This document shows positions 55,222 to 64,000 of a stretch of 64,000 bases of DNA, piece after piece (position 1 is the first letter of the stretch; each line of letters begins with the position of its first letter). A model generated the notes under the pieces. That model searched no databases. It had not been told where the DNA came from and was given only the letters and a program-made list of their open reading frames with translations. The position numbers were made by a program, and so were the translations under genes. This DNA comes from UBA4582 sp013204195 (lineage in GTDB: Bacteria > Pseudomonadota > Gammaproteobacteria > Pseudomonadales > Azotimanducaceae): positions 124,001-188,000 of the forward strand of contig CAWUUH010000005.1 in assembly GCA_963925735.1 (NCBI GenBank). Reading direction: 5' to 3'.

Positions 55222-55274
55222 CTTGCTGCCTCCTTGCTGCCTTCTTGCTGCCTTCTTGCTGCCTCCTTGCTGCC
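55214..55274 (+). repeat. 11-bp tandem repeat, five and a half copies
   Basis: Unit GCTGCCTCCTT, repeated five times (copies 3 and 4 read GCTGCCTTCTT) plus a six-base partial copy. The first copy is the right arm of the preceding hairpin, so the array looks like an expansion of that arm by slippage. It lies in the non-coding gap (55185-55345) between the P450 gene and the DUF1501 remnant. No ORF crosses it in a meaningful frame. Confidence 0.9.
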
Positions 55275-55345
55275 GAAGATACTGGCTACTAGGACCAGTC
55301 TGGAGATTATAAAATCGTAGCAGCAACAGCGCTTACCCTGGAAAG

Positions 55346-55807
55346 TTAGGCAGAAAATAGCCCCAGATTTCGAACGGGAAAATTCTCAAGGTTAGGCGCA
55401 ATAGTGGTCAGGTCACTATCGGCAACGCCAATCTCAAGTGTCGGCATCGTGCCGTAGATCTTTCTGCCGCGCACGGGTCCGCCGACCACCAATTGATGGC
55501 CTCCCCAACCATGGTCAGTACCGTCGCCGTTGCTGGTTAGGGTTCGACCAAAATCAGATTCGGTAAATAAGACAACGGAGTCTGCCATGCCGATTTCTAT
55601 CATCGCCGCATTGAAGGCGGTGATGCAGCCGCTGATATCATCGATCAACTTGGGTTGATCGATGTTTTGATTGTCATGGGTATCAAAGCCGCCGGCATCG
55701 GCAAAAAATACCTGCCGTGACATCGATAACTCATCTTTGACGGCGATCATTCTGGCGATGATTTTTAGTTGCTGGCTTAGGTTCAAGTAGAGGGCGTGAA
55801 CAGACAA
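55346..55807 (-). pseudogene. Remnant of a DUF1501 family protein
   Basis: A 153-codon frame holding only the C-terminal part of a DUF1501 protein, a family of secreted proteins (usually 400-500 residues with a Tat signal). Recognisable pieces are RQVFFADAGGFDTHDNQ, FTESDFGRTL and GTDHGWGGHQLVVGG. An in-frame stop lies four codons before the TTG that opens the frame, and no N-terminal half is found upstream. Between TMPTLEIG and VADSDLTTIAPN about 25-30 residues found in family members (the PTTSVDQYAATL region) appear to be missing. I read this as a decayed gene with 5' loss and an internal deletion. Confidence 0.75.
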
Positions 55808-55939
55808 AAAGTCAGTCTAAGCCCTACTTGAATCTGCCGAATAGCGTGATGGTCCTGTTGGCCAGGTCCTCAGCCGCGTATTTGAATCACTCATTAAGCG
55901 AGTGATAACGTACACGACAAGTTGTACACGAATAGCGAC

Positions 55940-55971
55940 CGCTTGCCCATAACATTGTGGTGGGGCAAGCG
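55940..55971. other. Stem-loop in the DUF1501 remnant-ubiA gap
   Basis: CGCTTGCCC and GGGCAAGCG form a perfect nine-base stem around a 14-base loop. Just before it, the heptamer TACACGA occurs twice 13 bases apart (about 55911-55931). The 55808-56047 gap has no gene; it probably contains debris from the lost half of the DUF1501 gene. Confidence 0.4.
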
Positions 55972-56047
55972 CTGCGACTTAACCGGTGGTCAAACAAGGA
56001 GTAAAGGTTCTTCCTCATCGTACATAGCAATTGTTTTCACCAGTTTT

Positions 56048-56992
56048 TTACCAGTAATGAAGAAAGATGCCCACAAAAATCCCCAGCCCGCACCAATGGT
56101 TGTTGAGAAACGCTGCGAAGCAGCCGTCTCTGTCGCGGTTGCGGATCAGGTACTGTTGGTAAATAAACAGGCCTGCGGCACAGCCGAGTCCGAGCATATA
56201 CCAGGTGCTCAAGCCCACGGGTTCGGCCGCAGCGTACATGATGATCAGAAACAGAACCTGGAGTGTTGCGATAGCGGCCTTATCCAGTTCCGCAAACAAA
56301 ATGGCCGACGATTTCAAGCCCAGTAGCAGATCATCATTTCTGTCTACCATGGCATATTCGGTATCAAAGGCCACGGTCCAGACAATGTTGGCGATCATCA
56401 ACAGCCCGGCAACCAGCGGCACCTCACCGGTGGCGGCCGCGAATGCCATGGGGATGCCAAAAGAAAAGGCCAGGCCAAGGATAGCCTGGGGCATATAGGT
56501 GTAACGTTTCATGAATGGGTAGATCAAGGCAGTAATCGCGCCGCCAAAAGCCAGCAGAACGGTGAGCCAGTTGGTTGTCAGGACCAATAGCAGGGCTGCA
56601 AAGAGTAATATCGCCGTGAAACACAGGGCCGCCATCACAGTGACTTGGCCGAGCACCAAGGGCCGGTTGCGAGTTCGTTCGACACTGCCATCGATTTCCC
56701 GGTCAACCACATCATTGACGATACAGCCCGCTGATCGTGTGAACAGGGTGCCGAGGGTAAATACGACGAGCAAGTGCCAGCCCGGACGGCCTTCAGTTGC
56801 GATCCACAAGGCCCACAAGGTGGGCCATAATAAAAGAAAGGTGCCGATTGGCCGATCGAGTCGGGCCAAGCGCAACAGTGGCAATAGCATTGGCCAGCGC
56901 TGGTTAAGATCAACGCCAAGTCGTGCGAGTGCCCCCGTCAGGCGAGCGCTTAATCTCTGTAGAGCAATAATCTTCGATGGCATGTGAGGCAT
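56048..56992 (-). CDS. ubiA: 4-hydroxybenzoate octaprenyltransferase
   Basis: Integral membrane prenyltransferase of ubiquinone synthesis. The 314-residue protein has the first Asp-rich motif in NDVVDREID (93-101) and the second in DRNDDLLLG, plus several hydrophobic helices. It is about 25 residues longer than E. coli UbiA at the N-terminus; an ATG four codons in is an alternative start. ubiC, which often precedes it, is absent here. Divergent from the rubredoxin gene. Confidence 0.94.
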   Translation of the reverse strand: MPHMPSKIIALQRLSARLTGALARLGVDLNQRWPMLLPLLRLARLDRPIGTFLLLWPTLWALWIATEGRPGWHLLVVFTLGTLFTRSAGCIVNDVVDREIDGSVERTRNRPLVLGQVTVMAALCFTAILLFAALLLVLTTNWLTVLLAFGGAITALIYPFMKRYTYMPQAILGLAFSFGIPMAFAAATGEVPLVAGLLMIANIVWTVAFDTEYAMVDRNDDLLLGLKSSAILFAELDKAAIATLQVLFLIIMYAAAEPVGLSTWYMLGLGCAAGLFIYQQYLIRNRDRDGCFAAFLNNHWCGLGIFVGIFLHYW

Positions 56993-57166
56993 GGAATGCG
57001 CCGATTTGTGTCACGTGAACAGGAATTACGCTAGTATACGTGGCTTGGCCTTGGCATTAAATCATCGGTTTTTCATGCTGGGCCGAAATAACGGGTATCC
57101 AGGCCCATCAGGGCGGCTACCGAGTGAATCATGAGAACACGTTAATAGACCGAGGCGAAAAGATCG

Positions 57167-57334
57167 ATGAAAAAGTGGCAGTGTATTGTTTGTGGTTTTA
57201 TTTATGACGAAGCCGAGGGTCTTGAGTCTGAAGGCATTGCGCCAGGCACGCGCTGGGAGGATATACCCGAGGACTGGTGTTGCCCTGAGTGTGGGGTGAG
57301 TAAAGAAGATTTTGAGATGTTAGAAATCGACTAA
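57167..57334 (+). CDS. rubA: Rubredoxin (RubA/AlkG-like)
   Basis: A 55-residue one-electron carrier with one Fe(SCys)4 site: CIVCG (Cys6, Cys9) and CPECG (Cys39, Cys42). An additional cysteine, Cys38, sits directly before the second pair where most homologues have Val or Thr. The sequence resembles Acinetobacter RubA (MKKYQCIVCGWIYDEAEG as I remember it), required there for alkane hydroxylation by AlkM. In Pseudomonas a rubredoxin pair also lies in the ubiA-recG neighbourhood (from memory), so location alone does not tie it to the P450 2 kb away. Confidence 0.93.
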   Translation: MKKWQCIVCGFIYDEAEGLESEGIAPGTRWEDIPEDWCCPECGVSKEDFEMLEID

Positions 57335-57354
57335 AGCAAACCGCGAGTGGCATT

Positions 57355-58626
57355 ATGGATCACCAAAAGCTAACCAGAAACATCGTTGTCGGTATGACCC
57401 TAGGCATACTATTGGGGTCTGTTATATTCAGTTTCGGGCTCAATGACGACCATCCGCTGATGCTTTATGTGGTTGACGGGTTGCTGGATATTGGCGGTAA
57501 GGTCTTTGTGATCAGTCTTAAACTGCTGGTGGTGCCGCTGGTCTTCGTGTCTCTGGCCTGCGGTGCCAGTAATCTCGGCGATAGTGCCAGTATGGGACGA
57601 ATTGGGATCAAGACCATTGGTCTGTATCTGCTGACGACTGCAGTGGCGATTACGCTGGCGCTATTCGTGGCGACGTTGATCAACCCCGGGCAGGGTATCA
57701 ACTTAACTTCCGACGCTCAGTTTCTGGCCAACGAGAGCCCATCGTTGAAACAGGTCATCATCAATATTTTTCCCTCCAATCCATTCAAGGCCATGAGTGA
57801 TGGCAATATGTTGCAGGTTATCGTCTTCGCAATACTGGTAGGTGTGGCCATCAGTCGATGTGGTGATGCGGGTCAGCGTGTGCGTGCGACCCTGAATGAT
57901 TGGAATGACATCATCATGCGCATGGTGATGATGTTGATGCAGGCCGCACCGATTGGGGTGTTTTGTCTGCTGATTACGTTGTTCGCCCATATGGGTTTTT
58001 CTGCGATTTCGGATCTTATCGCTTATTTTCTCACGGTGGCTGGTGTGCTGGTGCTGCATTTTTGCCTGACCTATGGCGTGATGATTCGTACCATGGCGAA
58101 CCTCAATCCGATTACCTTCTTTCGCCATATGGCCCCTGTGATGGCTTATGCGTTTAGTACGTCCTCGAGTAACGCGACGCTGCCGATTACTCTGGAAACC
58201 GTCGAGCATCGAATCGGGGTCAAAAACGAGATTGCGGCCTTCACCGTACCGCTAGGGGCGACCATTAATATGGATGGCACCGCCATCATGCAAGGGGTGG
58301 CCACCGTGTTTATAGCGGGTGCCTTTGGGGTTGAGCTGGGCCTGAGTGACTATCTACTGGTGATTTTGACCGCAACCTTGGCGTCAATCGGGACCGCGGG
58401 TGTGCCCGGCGTTGGTTTGATCATGCTGGCACTGGTGTTACAGCAGGTGGGATTACCCGTTGAAGGCATTGCCCTGATCATCGGCGTTGATCGTCTGCTG
58501 GATATGATGCGCACGGCGGTGAATGTCACCGGCGATGCCACTGTCTCGGCGATTGTTGCCAGAAGTGAAGGCAAGTTTGATAGGGACGTCTTCGAGGGCC
58601 GAGAGGCGAAGGGTTACGATATCTAG
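57355..58626 (+). CDS. Dicarboxylate/amino acid:cation symporter (DAACS/GltP family)
   Basis: Secondary transporter of the glutamate-transporter fold. The 423-residue protein has about eight membrane helices, the serine-rich hairpin STSSSNATLPIT, the TM7 signature NMDGTAIMQG, and the second hairpin GTAGVPGVGLI followed by GVDRLLDMMRTAVNVTGDA, which holds the conserved Asp and Arg for amino-dicarboxylate binding. Likely substrates are glutamate, aspartate or C4-dicarboxylates; which one cannot be seen. Starts 20 bases after the rubredoxin gene and converges on recG. Confidence 0.92.
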   Translation: MDHQKLTRNIVVGMTLGILLGSVIFSFGLNDDHPLMLYVVDGLLDIGGKVFVISLKLLVVPLVFVSLACGASNLGDSASMGRIGIKTIGLYLLTTAVAITLALFVATLINPGQGINLTSDAQFLANESPSLKQVIINIFPSNPFKAMSDGNMLQVIVFAILVGVAISRCGDAGQRVRATLNDWNDIIMRMVMMLMQAAPIGVFCLLITLFAHMGFSAISDLIAYFLTVAGVLVLHFCLTYGVMIRTMANLNPITFFRHMAPVMAYAFSTSSSNATLPITLETVEHRIGVKNEIAAFTVPLGATINMDGTAIMQGVATVFIAGAFGVELGLSDYLLVILTATLASIGTAGVPGVGLIMLALVLQQVGLPVEGIALIIGVDRLLDMMRTAVNVTGDATVSAIVARSEGKFDRDVFEGREAKGYDI

Positions 58627-58658
58627 AGGTGCCACCGGCTGCGTAAGCCAATTGTTGA

Positions 58659-60734
<2,076 letters not shown>

Positions 60735-60783
60735 CGGCGATGTCTGGAATGAGGGTCATTAAGGGTATGGTGGAAACTGGTCA

Positions 60784-61167
60784 CTAGGTGAGATCGATGA
60801 TGGCATCGATCTCGATCTGTGCGCTCTTGGGTAAGGCGCTGACCTCCACCACGGCTCGCGCTGGATAAGGCGCGTTTAACAGACTTTCCATATAGGTGTT
60901 GACCTTGGCGAAGTGCGCCAAGTCTGTGAGGTAGATATTGAACTTGATCGCTTGATTTAACGTGGTGCCCGCCGCCTGACAAATCCCGTCGAGATTCTGA
61001 AATACCTGGTGAATTTGTTCGCTGATGTCTTCCGAGACCAGCGTCATGGTCTCCGGCACCAAAGGTATCTGGCCGCTGATATACAGCACGCCGTTGGCGG
61101 CGACCGCCTGGGAATAGATGCCGATAGCCGCGGGGGCTGCAGCGCTACTGATAAATGCCTTGGCCAT
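60784..61167 (-). CDS. ridA: 2-iminobutanoate/2-iminopropanoate deaminase RidA
   Basis: Removes reactive enamine/imine intermediates made by PLP enzymes. The 127-residue protein has GIYSQAV near the N-terminus, the typical YISGQIPL and the catalytic arginine in YPARAVVEV, and ends with EIDAI. It lies three bases after the spoT stop on the same strand, a frequent spoT-ridA-recG order in gammaproteobacteria. Confidence 0.96.
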   Translation of the reverse strand: MAKAFISSAAAPAAIGIYSQAVAANGVLYISGQIPLVPETMTLVSEDISEQIHQVFQNLDGICQAAGTTLNQAIKFNIYLTDLAHFAKVNTYMESLLNAPYPARAVVEVSALPKSAQIEIDAIIDLT

Positions 61168-61170
61168 GGT

Positions 61171-63276
61171 TTAGCTTCTCATGCGAGTAATTTTGGTGAC
61201 GCCTTTGATGATCCGCAAGCGCTTGATAACGTTAGCCAGGTGCACGCGGTCGCGAACAGCCAGCACCAGATTGACGGTGGACAGATGAGCGTCTCGTTCC
61301 ATCATACTGATTCGATCTACATTGGCATCGGCCTTGGTAATGGTGGAAGCTAATACCGCGACGATCCCCTTCACATGCTCAAGCTCGACTCTCAGCTCGA
61401 CAGAGAATTCCTGGCCCATATGAGAGTCCCAACGGACACTCATGGTTTCTTCGGGCTTGTTACGTAACTCTGACATGTTCCGGCAAACGTCCATATGGAT
61501 AACAATGCCCTTGCCAGCGCTGATATGGCCAATGATGGGGTCACCAGGAATAGGTTTGCAGCACTTGGCATAGGTGACCACCAGCCCCTCTGTACCCATG
61601 ATGGGTAATGGCGTATGGCGAACAGGACCGTCAGACTCGGTTGTGGCCGTGACTAAGCGGCTGGCGATGACGGACGCCATTTGGTTACCGAGGCCGATAG
61701 CTTCGAGTAACTGGTCAAGATAGACCATATTGCGTTCTTTAAGAACCACCAACAGGCGCACTGGATCAATGGCTTCAATACTGGTGTTGTGGGCCTTCAA
61801 TGTCCGCTCTAACAAACGTCTGCCAAGCGCCATGGACTCATCGCTTTGCTGGTTCTTTAGAGAATGGCGAATACCGGCCCGAGCTTTGCCGGTGATGACA
61901 AAGCTTAGCCAGGCTGGATTGGGGTGGGCACCGGAGGCCGTGATGATCTCAACGGTCTGACCACTCTCCAGGGTTGAGCTCAGGGGCGCCAGGCGCCGGT
62001 CTATACGACAGGCCACGCAAGTGTTGCCAATATCGGTGTGTACTGCATAAGCGAAATCGATGGGCGTTGAGCCCTGGGCAAGCTCATAGATCTGGCCTCG
62101 CGGGGTGAAGACATAAACCTCGTCGGGAAACAGATCGGTTTTGACATTTTCGATGAACTCTAGGGAGTTACCAGCGCTTTGCTGGATCTCGAGCAGGCCT
62201 TTCATCCATTCTCGAGCGCGCTTATGGCTGCCAGAGCTACTTTCGTCATTGGCCTTATAGAGCCAGTGTCCAGCGATGCCATTATTGGCTACCATTTCCA
62301 TTTCAACGGTTCTGATCTGGATTTCGATGGGCAGACCATGCATACCGAACAGCGTTGTATGCAATGACTGATAACCATTGGCTTTGGGGATCGCGATATA
62401 GTCTTTGAATCGACCCGCCACCGGTTTATAAAGATTGTGGACTGAGCCCAGAACGCGGTAACAAGTATCCACGGTGTCGACGACAATGCGAAAGGCGTAG
62501 ACATCCATAATCTCGGTAAAGGAACGGCGCTTGCTACGCATCTTGTCGTAGATGCTGTAAAGGTGCTTCTCGCGGCCGATAACCTCAGCAGCAATGCCAT
62601 CTCGTGCCAAATTGGCTTTGATAGAGTCAAGGATATTGCTGACGTATTCCTTGCGATTTCCGCGAGCGGTGCGGACGGCCTTCTCGATCATCGATGAGCG
62701 CAGCGGGTAAAGGGCTTTGAACCCCAGTTCTTCAAACTCAATGCGCGTGTTATTCATACCCAGTCGGTTGGCGATGGGTGCGTAAATTTCCAGTGTTTCG
62801 CGGGCGATACGTCGTTGTTTTTCACTGTTAAGACTACCGAGCGTGCGCATGTTATGCAGGCGATCAGCGAGTTTTACCATGAGGACGCGAATATCCTTGG
62901 CCATGGCCAGGGTCATTTTCTGGAAGTTTTCCGCTTGCGCCTCGGCCCGAGAATGAAACATGTTTTTGAGTTTGCTGACACCATCCACCAGGTTGGCGAC
63001 TTCTTCATCAAATTCTGTACTAATGATATGTTTTGGAATGCCGGTGTCTTCGATCACATCATGGAGCAGTGCGGCAATTAGGCACTGATGATCCATATGC
63101 ATATCAGCGAGAATGGCAGCAACGGCCAGTGGGTGGGTAATATAAGCTTCGCCTGAGCGCCTGGCCTGGCCCTCATGGGCGGCTTCGGCGAAGTGATAGG
63201 CTTTGCGGACCTGCTGGATCTGCTGGTCGCCGAGATAAGTCTCAAGGTCGAGGGCAAAGGAGTCGATCGTCAGCAC
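61171..63276 (-). CDS. spoT: Bifunctional (p)ppGpp synthetase/hydrolase SpoT
   Basis: RelA/SpoT homologue of 701 residues controlling the stringent response. The HD hydrolase domain is intact (THPLAVAAILADM, LLHDVIEDTG, KLADRLHNMRTL). The synthetase domain has DVYAFRIVVDTVDTCY and YKPVAGRFKDYIAIPKANGYQ; then TGS (VYVFTPRGQIYELAQG), a zinc-finger-like region (YAKCCKPIPGD) and a C-terminal ACT domain follow. Intact HD and position with rpoZ and gmk identify SpoT rather than RelA. GTG start; 186 bases separate it from rpoZ. Confidence 0.97.
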   Translation of the reverse strand: MLTIDSFALDLETYLGDQQIQQVRKAYHFAEAAHEGQARRSGEAYITHPLAVAAILADMHMDHQCLIAALLHDVIEDTGIPKHIISTEFDEEVANLVDGVSKLKNMFHSRAEAQAENFQKMTLAMAKDIRVLMVKLADRLHNMRTLGSLNSEKQRRIARETLEIYAPIANRLGMNNTRIEFEELGFKALYPLRSSMIEKAVRTARGNRKEYVSNILDSIKANLARDGIAAEVIGREKHLYSIYDKMRSKRRSFTEIMDVYAFRIVVDTVDTCYRVLGSVHNLYKPVAGRFKDYIAIPKANGYQSLHTTLFGMHGLPIEIQIRTVEMEMVANNGIAGHWLYKANDESSSGSHKRAREWMKGLLEIQQSAGNSLEFIENVKTDLFPDEVYVFTPRGQIYELAQGSTPIDFAYAVHTDIGNTCVACRIDRRLAPLSSTLESGQTVEIITASGAHPNPAWLSFVITGKARAGIRHSLKNQQSDESMALGRRLLERTLKAHNTSIEAIDPVRLLVVLKERNMVYLDQLLEAIGLGNQMASVIASRLVTATTESDGPVRHTPLPIMGTEGLVVTYAKCCKPIPGDPIIGHISAGKGIVIHMDVCRNMSELRNKPEETMSVRWDSHMGQEFSVELRVELEHVKGIVAVLASTITKADANVDRISMMERDAHLSTVNLVLAVRDRVHLANVIKRLRIIKGVTKITRMRS

Positions 63277-63462
63277 GGTCGAGACCCCCTGGCGGCAGGG
63301 ATACCCGTGACGCTTGACATAGCCATGGCCGTCGACAAAACAATCAACAGAGCAAACCGGAGGGATGCCATAGATAGCGAGCTAAGTGGTACGCCGAATT
63401 TTGCAGCGGCGTCTGTCGCAAGGCTAGTCATGCGCCGGAGTGTTGGCTCCGGCAATGATAGT

Positions 63463-63741
63463 CTAGATGTCTGTTGCGAGAGGGGTTTCGAATTCATGGT
63501 GTGCCGCAGCTATATCCAATGTCTTGGGTTCATCCTGCGTGCCCTCTTTAAGTATGCTTGCATCGATAAAGCCTCCAGCAATTTCGCGCAGAGCCAGTAC
63601 CGTTGGCTTGTCATTTTCAATGGGGACCAGCGGATCTTTGCCGCCCGTGGCGAGTTGTCGAGCACGCTTGCTGGATACCATTACCAGTTCAAAGCGGTTA
63701 TCTACATGTTCCAGACAATCTTCAACGGTCACTCGTGCCAT
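63463..63741 (-). CDS. rpoZ: RNA polymerase omega subunit
   Basis: Small RNA polymerase subunit that helps assemble beta'. The 92 residues begin MARVTVEDCLEHVDNRFELV, followed by SSKRARQL and DKPTVLALREIA, the omega pattern. It lies between gmk and spoT, the universal gammaproteobacterial arrangement in which the subunit sensitive to ppGpp is beside the ppGpp enzyme. Confidence 0.97.
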   Translation of the reverse strand: MARVTVEDCLEHVDNRFELVMVSSKRARQLATGGKDPLVPIENDKPTVLALREIAGGFIDASILKEGTQDEPKTLDIAAAHHEFETPLATDI

Positions 63742-63853
63742 CAGTTTACTCCGAATTCAACAAAGGCCCTGGGGCCGGTTCACAACGACCGCGCAGTCTA
63801 CCGAATCCATCATAGCTGCACAATGAGTAATTGTCGTCATTTCCTGGTGTACT

Positions 63854-64000
63854 TCATGCAAGCAGTGCGGCAATCAAGTCTGAGAAGCGCTTTTGTTGTT
63901 CGCTAACCAGCAAGTCGGCAGCTCTTGCGTTCACAATTCGACTGAGATCCTGCAATGCAACGGTGAAATCATCGTTGATAATCAAATACTCGAATTCTTG
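63854..64000 (-). CDS. gmk: Guanylate kinase, C-terminal part (cut by window edge)
   Basis: My minus-strand reading of the last 147 bases gives 48 residues and a TGA stop. The stretch EYLIINDDFTVALQDL closely matches the end of guanylate kinases (YDHLIVNDDFDTALTDL in E. coli). The enzyme phosphorylates GMP to GDP. Only the C-terminal quarter is in the window. Upstream of rpoZ with a 112-base gap. Confidence 0.93.
   Translation of the reverse strand, partial: QEFEYLIINDDFTVALQDLSRIVNARAADLLVSEQQKRFSDLIAALLA

Noticed and set aside
57009..57024. Third parS-like site (TCACGTGAA core) between ubiA and the rubredoxin gene
   Set aside because: Only about 12 of 16 positions match, much weaker than the two sites in recF.

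Overview
This window is about 64 kb of a gammaproteobacterial chromosome centred on the replication origin. The organism looks like a marine aerobe related to Pseudomonadales (Pseudomonas, Marinobacter, OM60 or SAR92-like lineages). Gene order from dprA/def/fmt/rsmB/trkA through tag, glyQS, gmhB and gyrB-recF-dnaN-dnaA matches, from memory, the origin region of Pseudomonas. So does the order rpmH-rnpA-yidD-yidC-mnmE, mnmG-rsmG-parAB, atp operon, glmU-glmS. The aa3-type oxidase, TRAP transporter and CYP153 P450 suggest an oxygen-respiring, probably marine, hydrocarbon- or organic-acid-using cell. Nearly every base is accounted for. I found no tRNA, rRNA, CRISPR array, phage or insertion sequence.

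Layout. 1-4.1 kb holds a cytochrome c oxidase operon read leftwards (ctaC-ctaD-ctaG-ctaE, the last cut by the window edge). 4.2-10.7 kb is a leftward housekeeping block (prlC-yheV, purE-tsaC-aroE, dprA, a LysM protein). 10.8-16.4 kb is the rightward def-fmt-rsmB-trkA-trkH block, whose genes abut or overlap. 16.4-17.9 kb is lpxL-like and tag (left), and 18.1-21.7 kb is glyQ-glyS-gmhB (right). 21.7-28.9 kb is the leftward replication operon dnaA-dnaN2-dnaN-recF-gyrB, with two tandem sliding-clamp genes and two near-perfect parS sites inside recF. 28.9-29.45 kb is oriC. 29.45-38.3 kb runs rightward through rpmH, rnpA, yidD, yidC, mnmE, mnmG, rsmG, parA, parB and atpI, and the ATP synthase operon ends at a strong terminator near 44.95 kb. 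glmU, glmS and uvrD follow.

50.6-57.4 kb is the only accessory-looking stretch. It holds a TRAP transporter whose binding protein converges on its membrane subunits, a stand-alone CYP153-type alkane hydroxylase preceded by two inverted repeats, a hairpin plus 11-bp tandem repeats, a decayed DUF1501 gene, ubiA, a RubA-like rubredoxin and a dicarboxylate/amino-acid symporter. 58.7-64 kb is the leftward recG, ridA, spoT, rpoZ, gmk block (gmk cut by the window edge).

The most unusual feature is the pair of dnaN genes. The copy next to dnaA, where the normal clamp gene usually sits, is the divergent one, with changes in the partner-binding cleft. The second copy keeps the canonical cleft and C-terminus. 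The origin itself has three DnaA boxes spaced exactly 11 bp apart and a DnaA-trio-like run next to an AT-rich stretch.
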